From NCBI RefSeq assembly GCF_036711975.1, contig NC_091971.1, positions 8,811,501 through 8,875,500 of the forward strand: 64,000 nucleotides of DNA. Direction: 5' to 3'. Source of the DNA: Onthophagus taurus. Taxonomy: Eukaryota; Arthropoda; Insecta; Coleoptera; Scarabaeidae. The notes under the pieces are model-generated. The model was not told the DNA's origin. It did not search any database and saw nothing but the letters and a program-made list of their open reading frames with translations. Shown one piece after another: positions 1 through 12,684 of the stretch. Made by a program: the position numbers and the translations under genes. Each line of letters opens with the position of its first letter. Position 1 is the first letter of the stretch.

Positions 1-1023
1 TTATTTTTAGTTTTTGCACCATTTAATGTCCAAGGAAACAAAACAAAGACATTAAATTTTACCTTGAGCCGTCAACATTTTCTACTACATTACAACAGGC
101 GTTTTAATTTAATCTTAAAAATTTCATTCCTATTTATCAATTCAATTTTTAAAACAATCGTTTTTGCCATAACTTTCACTTTTCCTTGTACTGTTCTAGG
201 AACAGATCTATCTAAAAATGGAATGATTATAAATACCCTAAAATTCGCTGACACTATTTTCGGAATTCCAAGACAAAACAGACCATTAATGGTTTTGTGT
301 TTGCTTCAATGAATCGGAGCGTGAGTCAAAAAACTATAAAATAACACTCACTCACGGTTAATTATAGAGTAATGAATGCAAGATGTACTCGACAATGACT
401 AAGATTATACAATAAACATTTTATTGTTCAACAAACAACATTGAATGGAAGTTACGTGTAACTTCAAATATTTAAATTGTTATTTTTACTTATGACTTAA
501 ATTCATTTAAAGGAATTGGCTTTATTGGGGACAGATTGAGAGCATTACGAACAAAATTTATAGTTCCTCTAGTTTCTAGAACAAATTAGTTTTTTAAGAA
601 ATAAATTTCGATGAAATTGGGTTGATTTCTTGTTTTCAACTATCGAATTAAAACAAGTAATATTGAAACGATTTAAATGTTATAAAGATATGATTGATAC
701 TAAAAAGCAATAGTGACCTATTAAAATTAAAAAGAAAATCTACATATTTTTCGAATCGTTGATAATAACCGTTAACCAGTAAAAGCAACATTCTGAACCG
801 TCCGGATTTATCTTTAAGATTATTATTATTATTATTGTTCATCCAAGGACTCGCAGACGTAACTTAAACCACATGAGATAATACAAATCGCATATTTTTT
901 TTTACACAAGATTTTATTTTAAAATATCTTTTATATAAAAAAAGAAGTCTGCACGTCACTGATGTGCTGGTCTTGTGTTCGGATTTAAGCCGAGCCATCG
1001 TTAAGTTAAAAGAAAATCCTTAC
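1..1023. other. No gene recognised; probably intron of the gene starting at 1137
   Basis: This stretch lies downstream (minus strand) of the splice donor at 1022-1023. It is AT-rich with stops in all frames and a short ATT microsatellite near 820-840. I saw no second exon of the left-edge gene and no transposon domain. The open frames here look like chance. Confidence 0.4.
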
Positions 1024-1137
1024 CTGTGAGTCAGCAGCAGCGTTGATGGTTGTAGCCAACGAGAAGACCAACAGCAGCACCACAGTGGCACAAAAGCACA
1101 AAGTCTGCAGTCCTTTAGGGCCTCTTCGTGGTCCCAT
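1024..1137 (-). CDS. First coding exon of a secreted or membrane protein (partial, runs off left edge)
   Basis: The exon encodes 38 residues from an ATG at 1137 to a CAG|GTAAGG donor at 1024/1023, ending in phase 0. The peptide starts MGPRRGPKGLQ, then has a hydrophobic run (about residues 13-29, FCATVVLLLVFSLA) and a small-residue stretch TINAAADSQ. That is the basic-hydrophobic-polar pattern of a signal peptide or signal anchor. The frame stays open upstream to about 1191 but has no earlier ATG. Base composition is richer in G+C than the flanks, and a GC-rich leader lies upstream. The remaining exons must lie to the left, outside the window or far down the intron, so the family cannot be named. 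Confidence 0.6.
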
Positions 1138-1700
1138 CTCGTCGTATACGTCGCGAAAAGCCAACCGAAGTTTCAAACCGAACCGACTCAACCGAAAGGA
1201 ATTAAAAACTTAAAAAAAAATAAAAACTAAAACACGAAAAAGAATGAGAAAAAAACGAAACGAAAGAACCGTTTTGCCGAAAAACGAAGAATACGAAGAA
1301 GAAGTAGTCGAACAACCGAAGGAGACCTCTTCTTCTTCGGCGGTTCTTTTACTTGACAACTTCTGTTGTTATTGTGGTATGATGGGAGCCATTGCAGTTC
1401 GTACGGGTACGGATTGTACTTGGTGTGCAAGAAGTGGAAGGACTTGGAGGAAGGCGTAAAAGAGCGCACGATGCGGCCGTAGTCTCGTGGTGGTTGACCG
1501 TTCGGCGTAGCTGCGGCGCGCAGAGTGGCTCTCGCTGGCCTGGCCCGCTATGTCAAGATTTCGTTTTCGAGGCGAGACACATGTGCCGGCTATTGGCCGG
1601 ACTGCTCCCGCCACGCCACGACGGCCACGTGCTCTGTACGCGAACAACGGCAGGACGTCGCGACGCCACCGACGAAGATGACTTTAGAAACATACTCGTT
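1138..1700 (-). promoter_or_regulatory. GC-rich leader and promoter region of the left-edge gene
   Basis: About 500 bases directly upstream of the signal-peptide exon are far richer in CpG than their surroundings, especially 1380-1680. On the minus strand the part next to the exon is pyrimidine-rich (runs of TTTTTCG and CTTCTTC). The overlapping open frames on both strands share no recognisable domain and look like composition effects. A 5' UTR plus CpG-rich promoter fits best; this is inferred from position and composition only. Confidence 0.4.
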
Positions 1701-2459
1701 TACATCATTATGGGGTCACTTTCACACACCTCCATAAATGTCTTTACAGCTGGCTTTGGTCATGAATCTATTTTATCTTTGACAAATTTCTTTCAACTTT
1801 ACCATTTCAGTATATCTATATTACCAGTTGTATAATTTCTTTTACATCTATACAAAAGATGTAGGTCAGGCAACTGGATACATCGGTATCCTGTAATTTG
1901 AATTTGCATATCTTAAACATTTAAATTTTTTTGTTTGAAGCAGTTATTTAACGTTACTAAAAAAGTTGCAAATCACATATTTTAGCCAGAACAATTACAT
2001 CGCAAAGTTTTAATCCACTGACAAAATAGAAAGTGTAGAAGATCGCCAGGTAACAGAATGCGTTTATAATTTGTACTAGGAGAAGCAGATAATACATTTA
2101 AAAATCAAAATTAAAAAGAGTGTGTCAAAAAAAAGAGATGTCTCAAAATTGTAGCTTAGAAGACACAAGGAATACAATTAAAATGACAAAGTTGTGATGC
2201 ATAATCTAGGTTGCAATCCATTATCTGCATCAGTTAAGAAAACAAAATCGAGGTTATTCGTGGCCCAGGCGCTACCTCCATACCGATGATCTTTAACTGT
2301 TAACCCGAAACACTGAAATATCAACCTTATTAGAAACAACATGTCTACCACACCTTGATTATTGAAAATTCAAATATACAACTTTATTCATAGTAATAAC
2401 TGCTCAAGTTATAATTATTACTTAAACTAAGATTAGAACTAAAACTAGAACTAACACTA
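1701..2459. other. Intergenic, nothing recognised
   Basis: AT-rich DNA with no open frame of note and no recognised repeat. It ends near the 3' boundary of the Penelope-like fragment. Confidence 0.4.
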
Positions 2460-3047
2460 GAAACTTTCGGGTTTTGCCGTGCGTCTTTTAATAAAAGGTT
2501 TGACGTTTCGGATGCCATGTTGCAACCTTCTTCAGAAACTGGTTCGAAGTGACAAGATCAAAAAATCGGTAACTATATATAAGTCGGAAAAACTAATTAA
2601 TAATCAGTTAACGCTAATTACAAACTAATTAATAACTAATTGCGTCGCGTCCGGTGTGAGGCTGGAAGAGGTCTTCGTGTTCACCACCATCTTCCATATT
2701 CTGCTAAGCTCCCAACTATCCTCTCTGTTGACGTTATTTTTATGTCGGTGAATCTCTATGGCTTCTCTTGTCAGTCTTTGGTAGTATCTGTTGTCCCTAG
2801 CCAGATACTACCTTTGTTTGTTCGAAGTCTATTCGGTGCCCCTCTGCATGGCAATGTTCCGCAACCGCCGACTGCTGGATCTTCTTCAGCCTTACATCCC
2901 TCTCATGCTCCTTGATGCGGCACTCGACGTTGCGTCCAGTTTGGCCAACATAAACCTTCCCACAACTACACGATAGTCGATAGACTCCCGCTCCTTTTAA
3001 TGGAGTTAGTTTGTCCTTGGCTATCGGGAGTGTGTTCCGAATTTTGT
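2460..3047 (-). mobile_element. Penelope-like element fragment: GIY-YIG endonuclease end and 3' region
   Basis: Read on the minus strand from about 3047, the translation contains GAGVYRLSCSCGKVYVGQTG, then RIKEHERDV, SAVAEHCHAEGHRIDFEQTK and, after one frameshift near 2800, REAIEIHRHKNNVNREDSW. This matches the GIY-YIG endonuclease at the C-terminus of Penelope-like retroelements: the GVY...YVGQT core, the Arg of RIKEH and the conserved REAIEI...N.NRE tail. The reverse transcriptase part is missing, so the copy is 5'-truncated as well as frameshifted. A hammerhead-like motif follows at 2505-2535. Related ends occur at 10.6 and 59.6 kb. Family assignment is firm; the clade is not resolved. Confidence 0.8.
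2505..2535 (-). ncRNA. Hammerhead-ribozyme-like core in the Penelope-like 3' region
   Basis: On the minus strand the motif reads CTGAAGA, a possible stem II (GGTTGC paired with GCATCC around an AACATG loop, one mismatch), then GAAAC. CTGANGA...GAAA is the hammerhead core, and Penelope-like elements are known to carry hammerheads. A copy of the same 31-base length is at 59598-59628. Stems I and III were not convincingly closed by eye. Confidence 0.4.
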
Positions 3048-3339
3048 TATTATTGTGAATTGTTAATTATTAACTATTTCGAATACATGTGACACAAACT
3101 TTTCGACTACATTCTAAGGAAAAGTTGTTAGTGTTTGCCTTAGATGAGGTTATAACAGTTCAAAAGCCAACTCCTTCACAAATTTAAAACATTTTGTCAC
3201 CCTGATAACACAGATATAAAATACAACTGCATTATTTAATATTTACTGCATTAATGTTTACTAGGGTGTAAAATACAGCTAATATATTATATAAAATTAG
3301 CGCATGTCATATCGAAAACATCAACTCCTGACTGGTATG

Positions 3340-3945
3340 GTTGTAATATTTAATTATTTCTGGCTTTCCATGTTCATTACCTTTAGAATGGTGCATACTT
3401 GAAGCTAATAGAACTGCTCTATTGCGTCAAGCCAGATTCCTTTAATTTATCAATTACTTCTATTGACATAAAATAGTTGTCTGCAGTTACGTTTCTGTTT
3501 AATCTTTCGATAGGTTTACACAATCTAATCACACATTGTGAAGGCTTATCAGTTACTTACTGCCATATTTAGCTGGCTTGCATATTGCTGCTAGGCATGT
3601 ATATACGAAAACGACAATTATCTCTAAAAGGTAAAGGCATTTAATCAATAGTAACGCATTTTTATACAGAAAATAGTTTTTGGCTGTTTGAAACGACGTT
3701 GTCGAAAACATCCGAGATTGCTGCTGTTGGAACAACTTCCTTCGTTCTTCCCGATCCACGCTATTATTAAATTTAAGGCTGGTTAGTAAAATTTCGAACC
3801 TTTTAACAGCCATTGTCGTTCTAAAAATGGGCCGTCCCAAATAATCTTTGGGAAATATGGATAACATGTCCTCATGTGAGAATTTCATAATTAATGCCAA
3901 CATAAGGAGTCCAAGCAGCGCTTTGATTTCAGTAGAATTCGTATC
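3340..3945 (-). mobile_element. piggyBac-like transposase relic
   Basis: The longest piece (3553-3903) reads LALIMKFSHEDMLSIFPKD, then GRPIFRTTMAVKRFEILL and LKFNN, the early part of the piggyBac transposase domain. Just upstream (3904-3945) the frame gives EIKALLGLL, the usual lead-in. Further downstream, at about 3440-3520, the translation NRNVTADNYFMSIEVIDKL and a following GLT match the region holding a catalytic Asp (RNVT.DN.F). The parts lie in order but in different frames with stops, and the stretch between them is unreadable, so this is dead. Terminal repeats were not found. Confidence 0.7.
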
Positions 3946-6900
3946 ATATCATTATCGATTAGTTCCAAATCTTTTCTTTAGAAAGGTTATTTCCTAAATT
4001 TCTATCAATTGTAGTTAGCCCTGATAAACCTGTAATGATATTATACGATCTGGTTTCAGTGTTTCTTGTTGGTTCAGTCGACGTCCATGAAAACCATTTT
4101 TGCCAAAATATGTGACTTCGTCGGATTCAGTTTCATGAAGGCAGAATAAAAGCTAGACTTCTTTGTTGGACGAATGCCCACTTTGTCATTAAGTATCAGA
4201 AATGGCTTTATGTGATAAACTATTTTTCAGCTTGACTTTACAAAATGTACTTTGATAGATCAGAAAATACTAAACTTCTGTAGAATCACTATTTTCAAGT
4301 TAGTTGTTGTTTTTAATTTAGTTATTGTTATTAATTATTTAATTTTATTCTCATTTATTTTATTAATTATCGATTAGTGTGTTTAAATGGTTCAAAGTAA
4401 TTTTACCTGTATAATTTTAACATTGAAATAATAAATAAACAAGAGAACCAATCGGTTTCCATAAAAATTGTGTCATGATTGCCCATTAAAATTTGTTTGA
4501 ACAAAACAACACGGTTCATCTCGTATTTCACTATTTAAAAAAAAATCCTTTTGCATTGTCATTTTTGCTAAGTAACAAATAATTTAGGATAATTACATAA
4601 TTACTTCGATGCATACGCCATAATTACCACAAAAATCAATATTTGATTTGATAATGGTTTAAAGTGAAAATATTTGGCAAATTCATCAATCCTGATTATT
4701 AAATTTTTCGGAAATTGATTAATAACATCTTCTAACAACTTCTAGTCATCTTTGTGAACTTCTTTACGACTACAAAAGAAACATAAGCCTCCATTCTGGC
4801 TTTTAACTCACTTCCACTGCTTATTTTTGTTTCATTTAACTGCCAGTTGAGCTGCAAATTATCCTTAAAACCTTCTCTTTGAATTCTTTAGTTTTCGTCG
4901 AATATTTCAGTAACTCAAACAACTATAAACAATTTATTTAATTTCTGATTAAATGTCCATTAAATCGTTGATTTATTAAAAATAACTGCTCTTTAAATGA
5001 AAGGTTAAATATTTAAATATTCTGTACTTTTGAAGTATGTACAAATGCGGATATCAATAAACGCGAGATAAAAATCTCCTCGCAGCTACTGATCACAGTA
5101 AATTATTCATTGTAACGATAATGACCGGTTCTTTAATAAATCAGATATCGATCTGTTAAATGAAGCAATCCAGAAATTAATCCCATTGAAAATTTATGGG
5201 ATAAATTATGCTGAGCGTACTCTGTTCAAGTGAAAATGATGCGTCAATTGAAAACTAGCTGATTACATAATAATAACTGTATACTACTTTTTTTTTAATT
5301 TATTTCAATTTATATATATTTATCAATATATAACTTTGCAACGAAACCGACAATAAAATCTTATCAAATAGTTTATAAGAAGCAACGGTGGTGTTATTGA
5401 TTTATTTATAGTATATTTTGATTAAATATTTTACGACCTGATACACATGCCACACAAGATTATAAATCGTAATTCTAGTTTTGAATCCAAATAAATGGCA
5501 TTGGATTATGTAACAATTGGCATTCAGTGGTTCCTTCATTGCAAATTCTTGAGACAGCTTCCGAACAGAAATGTGCAATTAAGCGAGAACAATCGGCTCT
5601 CCGTCCATCGACAATCGGCACCGAGACCAGTTTCTATATTGACATTGTCCTCGATCTGTCCGTCAAAATGTTAATTAATGCAGATTGAATTAATTTCAAA
5701 GTAGTATTAAATTCATTTAATCTATTTGTATTTAAATATTTAATCATATCAATATATATAGGACATAATGTCGATACAATTATCGGATTAATCAATATAA
5801 ACTTAAAAATCTCTATTAATTGTTTTAATTATTAAGTAAAATGTTATCAAGGTTAAATTATTACCCTAAGAATAATTTTATAGTAAAAGTAAATTTTTTA
5901 AATAAATAAAAAACATATGCCGAACAAAAAAAATTTGAGTAGCGATCTAATGTCAAGGATGTTCGTTATATAAAAACCATACTGTGAGAAGGAAATTTTT
6001 GGCAACCCAAAAAAAGTGTCACGCCGAATTATGTCTTCGACGCAGATGTGAGGTAACGTAATACTCGTAGACAAGAAGAAAACAAACTACGCGAATAATA
6101 TTTAGTCTAGGGCAGCAAAAAAATGTATTTTTGCTGACGAAGTTTAAAAAAACTAGAATAAAAAAGAGTGTCTTTAATTTCACACTTTGTAGTTTTGCGA
6201 TTAGGTCTTTCGTTGAAAGCAACAAGTTCAATGGAAGTCGTTAAACTCTTCTGTGACGAGATTTAATTGAATCGTTATTTAAGTAATCGTGTATATTTAT
6301 AGGTAAAGAAACCCCTTAATGCAAACCAATATAAGCAAAATGTCCGGATCGTTCTAAAATAAATAAGGTGTTAAAAAACGCAATGTCCGTGTAACAATCT
6401 TGGCACGAATTCAAAAGTAATCTGGGTTTTGTATACGAGACAACATTAAATATTTAGTTAAATGATTCAACGCCCTCTCGCATACAGCAGGTTGTGAGCT
6501 ATTTAAGTCGTTTAGAATTAAAGAAAAATTAGCTTTCAGTCAAGATCAATTAAGTCTTAAATAACAAAAATGTTACAGAAAAATTCTATTCATAGCCAAT
6601 ACAAAAACAGGCTCATCGCCGTGTCTACACGTTAGTTTTTTGATGACTTTTAAATGAACGTTGTCGCCTGTAATTGGAATCTGTACATACATGTCCGGCT
6701 TCCTGTTACTGACTTGTAATTACGTTATGTTTAACCTTGAATTATTTTTGTGGATGCTTTCATGTTTGTATAAAGTTCGTTCGAGGAATTTTATTATGAT
6801 AATATCAATTTCCTTATTAAATTTATTGTAACAGTGGAATAGAGAATTTAAAGAATATCAAAGTTTATTTCATTTAGAATTTGAAGTTAATGTATAACAT

Positions 6901-7189
6901 TATTTTTTAATAAAATAAACAGTGGAAATAGCAGAAGTCGTTTAAATCTTTAGTTGAATATAATAATAAAATTATTATATTTATATAAAAGTTAGGTCAT
7001 TGTTTAGGAATTTTATTTAATTATAAATACAAAACAGTCTTGTTAGGATTCATTCGAAATGTTTGTTAAACATGATAAGATGATGAATTTACTTTATTTT
7101 CCTTTCCTTTTTTAGACAAGTTTTGACTTTTCAAACCTTTTAAAGGAAAAAGTAAGCTAAATACAAGCTACCAAACGTAGCTTTATTAT
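3946..7189. other. Long AT-rich intergenic stretch, nothing recognised
   Basis: No credible coding region, RNA gene or repeat was identified. The 70-codon frame at 6019-6231 on the minus strand has no domain and no splice context. 5560-5660 is a little more complex in composition (ACAATCGGCTCTCCGTCC and similar), but I cannot assign a role. Confidence 0.35.
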
Positions 7190-7990
7190 AGGTAGGTTGA
7201 AAAGATAAATTTCTTTATCTTGTGCTAGGTATCTTGTGTCGATGAGTTAAGTTTGGAGACTTTGCTGGCCAAGGCTAAGATCCAACTTCATCATCTTCCA
7301 ATCTTTTACCAAATTTGTCATCTAGGTGTAATCAAAGCATTAAAGAATAATGTGGTGATGCATCATCTTGGTGAAGGCAACCAAATGTTATGATACTAGT
7401 AGCTTATTTTCTAAGTCTGGTACAATTTTTTAATAAAGAGATAGAATGGTACTTCGTAGGACATGATAAACAAGAACTTTTTTTTATCATATGTGATGTT
7501 GAATTTCTTCCAGCCTTCGGGGTAAAATGTTGTTATAGTTTTGAGAAGATGGCAGAATGAAGAATTTTCAGTAAACTAATATATGTCTTTCCAAATTGTC
7601 AGTGTAGATAATGACCTATAAGATTTGTGATATTAGTCCTTTGTATCATAGTCCAGTAAATCTTTTCAACACATTTCTTCTCAACAATTGCCATCAAGGT
7701 AACCGAATCTGCTTTCGTTGATGAAATAAATCCCCTGAAACAAGTATAGCGCTTTCTTCGGTTGGTTAGAAATAACCATTAATCGACTTTATCAAATAAT
7801 ATAATGTGATGTGTTCATAATCAAATATGTTGGTGTCAACACAGACAAGAACGGTCGAAAACAATACGTAAGTGAGGATGAACCAACCACTCTTTTTGGA
7901 TGCATTTTAACAGCTTCGACATTGGCTTCCCATTTTCCCTTAAAGTGCATGACCCTCGTAGGAGTAAACTTCGGACCATCATTAATCAAT
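7190..7990 (-). mobile_element. Tc1/mariner-superfamily (IS630-like) transposase relic
   Basis: Frameshifted minus-strand reading gives, in order: DESRFGYLDGNC (about 7660-7720), CLHQDDASPHYSLM (about 7340-7380) and PWPAKSPNLT (about 7245-7275). These match the second half of an insect DDE transposase: D-E-S-R-F around the first catalytic Asp, a HxDGAPxH-like motif with the second Asp, and WPARSPDLTPLD. Several stops interrupt it. The 65-codon frame at 7792-7989 lies upstream in the same region and may be part of it. A similar transposase type appears at 14.0 and 28.2 kb. Confidence 0.55.
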
Positions 7991-9959
7991 GTTAGTTATT
8001 TCTCTGTACTCTTTTAAAGTGGCTAACTAGGTTTGTGTCGCAATCAATATATAGCAAGCTCAAATGAATAGTTGACATAGTTAATTAATTTAAATTAGAT
8101 AACGTTTAAATATTTTACCATTACTTTGACCTAATCTTATTTTGATTTACGTTTATATACATATATCTTTTTATTCTTAGAATTCGAGTATGTTCAGCCT
8201 TGAATTATTTTTATAAATGTTGTAATACACACAAATCTTTGCGGTTGAAGTTTTCGTTTGAAATTGTCAACTTTATTTTATTATGGATAACCAAAAAAAA
8301 AGTACCTTGTTTATCTAAATTACCGTACCAATTAATTTACATATGCAGATAATTAGCCGTTTGTAGTCATAAGAGGAAATTTTATAGCCAGTACTTTGCA
8401 GTTAAGCCATCGTTTTTTTTATTATTTTACAAAACAAGAAAGAAAAAAAATACGGCAATAAAAGATGAATACGCTAAACCATAATTTTTACAAAGGCATC
8501 GATTATATGAGTGGGTAGTTTCATAGCTTTAAATTTACGACACTTTTTGCTATTAACGCATTTATGTGTTATTTTGTCCTCAATCGTTAACTAAGAAATT
8601 TTTTTTTGAGTTTTTTAATATTAATTAATTTATATGTTGTAAGAAGACATACAAGAAACGCTTAAGTTTATTTGCAAATTGTTGTCATAGCATATTTGAC
8701 CTCATCTTGAATTAAAATTAAATAAAGTACCTATCTCTTAACCTTTGTAACTATAAATTTTAATTTTATGCGCCTTTTAAGTCACCGATATATTTAGTTA
8801 TTGTATACAACCAAACATTAACGAAGTATTTTTAAATATTTTTAATAATTTTTAATGTTGAGTTTATAATATTTAAATTAATGTAATATGATGTTATTCG
8901 AATGGTATAAATCCCGTTTCTAATTAATATTCTCCGACGACAATAGAGGGGGGCCCTATTCTAGTTGCCCAAGGCTCAAACCGTGCACGATGCAAACCAA
9001 ACAGTGCACTGTATGTTTTGCAAATTACAGCACCCCTAAATAGGGGGATTTCGATGTTAATCGATCCGAAAACGGACTACAGAAATAAATATATCCAACA
9101 ATTCCGAAAATACCGAACGCGAATTTGGAAACACTTTTAATGCAATTATTCCATTTAACCAATTTCAATTCTATAACTGCATTAAAAACGTTCTTCGATA
9201 TATCAAGCACACTGACAGATAATAATTATCGTTAAAATGATAACACATTCGTATTTTAAAACGCCCAACGACTTCAATATATCGTTCAATTAAGCTTCGT
9301 TTTTTCTCTTATCAAAAATTTACATAATATTCGTGCAGCATTATACCTGGAAGTTATGCGTTTTAATTTACACTCATACGAGCGTTTCGTGAGGTTTATT
9401 AAAAGTACTCAAGTGAAGTTTTATCAAGTTGTAAAACAGTTTACAGCCTAATAGGAGTTTATTAATTCTCTTTAATTACCTTATTAAAAATAAGATATCG
9501 TTTAATTGGATGGTTTTAATTTTAAATAGAGACTTATAGCGACATCTGTAAACTTGAAGCTAAACGTTGGTTGCAATGATATGAACGAATATAGAAAGTT
9601 GTGTTAATTTCAAGAAATCTACGATAAGAAAATTAGAAATTTTAACTGAGTAATTCCATAGATAACAATTTTGAATTATTTTTTATACGTTTTGATTTAA
9701 ATGGTCATTTGTATACGAATTTACATATGTGCAGTTGAATCTGGTAAGTTGAACTCTGGGGCAGCTCAAATCCGTGTTTTTGAGGTATCCCAATATTCCG
9801 AAATCCCAGTTGTAAAGGTTCCAATCCCCCGAATAGATTTTTATGGGATAAAAAATAAAAAAATTGTAGTTGTAGTTTTTTAGCATCCTATTCTAAGATC
9901 TTTTCTAAATTATTTAATAAATTGTTATTTGGGTTGCATAATCATGGCGATATGTATAT
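7991..9959. other. Intergenic, nothing recognised
   Basis: AT-rich sequence with scattered short open frames of no recognisable family. A perfect 12-base palindrome (ACAGTGCACTGT) sits at 9001-9012 in a small GC-richer patch (8935-9060) that also holds AGAGGGGGGCCCTATT and TAGGGGG. A second less AT-rich patch is at 9735-9840. Neither can be assigned. Confidence 0.35.
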
Positions 9960-10700
9960 GCATAAACTATACAGAAGATCCATTAATAAAGGGACACAGA
10001 GCAACAGTGAAAAAATTATGGCGTAACGCACGCCATTTTTGTGTGGAAAAAGAAGGTTTATGATAAAAGCTCATACGAGAAGGATTACCAGAACTTGCAT
10101 TACGTGCCAAAACTTGCAAAATATTGATTGTCATCGACTTACTTAAGCTGGAAAGAAAAGTTTTATGGGAAATGTGAGGGAGCAGCCATGGAATCACAAT
10201 CATATCAAAGTTATCTATGGAGCTGTTTGATAAAGCCAAAAAAAAATCAATCCTTGGAAACCAATGTTATGGCTAAGACATGTGGATGATGGACACACAA
10301 TGGACACGAAGTAGATACCTGCTACAAGCTTCATCACACCACCACCCACAACAGAAGATATCCGTAATTCGCAATCTTTTCCAAATAACCAGAAGATTAT
10401 ACAACGGAGAAAATTTGATTGGTGATGCGTCCAAAGACATCTAACGGGGTAACATGGAGAAGAAATTACAGACGTGGTGAAATATGTCAGCAACCTACGG
10501 AACGAGTTATCTACAGCAAAGACCAAACTTCCTCCGCAGGAATCAGAAGTTTACAAGCAAGTGCATCTCTATATGGCAAAAATATTTGTCACTAGCTATT
10601 AACAGCAGAGGATAACAAGAGAAGCCATAGAAAGTTATCATTATAGAAATAACATTAACAGAGAGGATGGTATGGCGATAAGTCGATCCTAGAAAAAAAT
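9960..10700 (+). mobile_element. Penelope-like element relic: reverse transcriptase and GIY-YIG parts
   Basis: Near 10240-10300 the translation reads PWKPMLWLRHVDDGHTMDT, a decayed form of the Penelope-type catalytic block W.RYVDDTF, with Tyr changed to His in YVDD. At about 10610-10690 a second block reads QRITREAIESYHYRNNINRE, the conserved C-terminal tail of the GIY-YIG endonuclease. Between and before them are other weakly similar stretches with stops and shifts (for example WRNARHFCVEKEGL near 10010-10055). It is a 5'-truncated, internally deleted, inactive copy of the type seen at 2.5-3.0 kb. Confidence 0.7.
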
Positions 10701-12630
10701 TACTGGACTCAGTGCAGGATTAGCAACCTCAATTATATTTTCAAAAATTTACGTGGAATCACTCATATTTAGCTAATAACTATCAAGCGGTCCTATTAAT
10801 TTGAAATTATGAAATCTTTTCACATAGATATTTTACTTATTATAGGTTGTGTGTGGTGGATCAGCATTGATGAATATGTTTGTAAATCCATGTAAGGGAA
10901 AATGCACTAAAAAAAGTTAATGCTTTAGAAAATTTTATTCCCAAATTACGATGCGCTAATTTTCTGAGGGTGATTAGATTTAATATAATAATTAACTTTA
11001 TTAATTTTATAAACTCGGAATTATTGATATTGACTTCTTTGAAAGAATCACAGCTTTTCCATGATTAAACCGTTAATCAGAAGTTTAGAGCATCAATTTT
11101 TATTAGCAATTCAAAATGCAATTTAAATGCAATACTAATTTTGTCAACTACTTTTAGTGAGTTTATTTCATCGACTAAGCTAGCTTATAAAAAGCAGCTT
11201 ATGCAAATCGATTCGACCAACATACAACCCAACATTATTTGAAACCGTCTGTGGTTCTCCTTTAGGGCTAAGGTTGCTTGTTACAGCGATTGCAATACTT
11301 TCTCGTAGCGATATTTTATGAGTTCTGTAGAGTCTATCAATAGGATTGTCGCGAATATCCGTCTCTAATTGCTTGAACTTGCCGCTGCGATTTGTATTTA
11401 TTCCGCTATTGATGCCGTTCAAAGATTTCTTTTAGTTTAGTGACCTTGAGGTCCGATAAAGTTATTTGTGGTACTTTAGCATATCTAGTATTATTGTTTA
11501 TGATCATCTTTTCTTCTTTGTCTTTGTGAGTATATTAACTTTAACGATCCTCTCGCAAACCTGTCACAAATTGAGAGAATATAATTGGCATGGTCGAGAA
11601 TAAATTATTAAAACGTTACCGTAAGATGTCACTATTTACCTCAGTGATGAAACACATTTCCATCTTTCTAGCTGTGTTAACTCCAATACCATAGGTAGAA
11701 CCTATGATATTAGAATAAAAACAAACCAAGCAAAATCTAGTAGAGACCTTGCATAGTGATCGTGTGACTGTGCTTTTTCATATTGAGCGATAATGGATTT
11801 AATTCACAATTTTTTTCTCCAACCCTGGAAGAACGTAATAATAACTTAAGTAGATTTAATAATGAAGTTCGTAATAATAGAAGTGCAACTACATGATTTT
11901 TAGCTAATCCTATTATGTAGAACACTATACCAGATTTTCGTTATAAAACAATTTTTAATTTTTCAAACTTTGAAATTATAAAGTTTGAAATCATTAATGT
12001 TTAAATAAATAAATAATCCACAAAATTGAGTAATACCTTTCCTTTAATCGATACCTACACGTGATTATATTTTAACTACCAATCATATCAGCACTTTCGG
12101 TTCAGTGATTAATTTCTTTGTTAGAAAATCCAACTTTGGCGCAATACGCACATACATTAATTTAATATGTTTACGAAACTCTGCTACATATTTACATTTC
12201 GTCGTATCGCATAAAATTTTATGTACAGCGTTTAAAGCAAATCCAACATGACGGACAGCCGTCGATATTTCGTAACTAACGTTATCGTTAAAGTGAGAAT
12301 ATAGAATTTTTTGGGATATAAAATTCCAAATTTTAGGCGAAATTTATACAAAATGTAAAGCAAACCACGAGGGTATGTGATGGAGAAACGACAAATATTG
12401 TCAGAGAATGCAATATTCGTGTTTCCTGTCAACGAAATTTACATCTTCTTGTTTTCATACGTTGCAACTTCAATAAACATTGCGTCTATTGAGAATTCAA
12501 TAAATTTATCAAGTGTAACCTTCAATTCAGTAAAAATAAAAATTCCTTTATTTTCTCGAATTTCGAAATTTTAAATTTAATATCGTTCGAAAAGCTGGTA
12601 TTGTAGTCCTGAACACAATACGTCACGCAA
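10701..12630. other. Intergenic, nothing recognised
   Basis: AT-rich sequence. The minus-strand frames of 60-80 codons (for example 11180-11422) have no recognisable domain, no splice sites in the right place and biased AT-rich codons. I treat them as chance. Confidence 0.35.
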
Positions 12631-12635
12631 TATAA

Positions 12636-12684
12636 CACGTGGTAATTTTTTAATCGTCACAGAAACACGTGATCGAGTCACGTG
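12636..12684. promoter_or_regulatory. Cluster of three CACGTG E-boxes, two forming an inverted repeat
   Basis: CACGTG occurs at 12636-12641, 12666-12671 and 12679-12684. The last two lie in an inverted repeat AAACACGTGA-TCGAG-TCACGTGTTT. CACGTG is the site of bHLH dimers including CLOCK:CYCLE. The next gene on the plus strand is the PDF receptor, 4.3 kb away. The sites are certain; any function is inferred. Confidence 0.35.

Noticed and set aside
1392..1835. 147-codon plus-strand open frame
   Set aside because: Lies over the GC-rich leader of the minus-strand exon, overlaps open frames on the other strand, and shows no domain; composition explains it.
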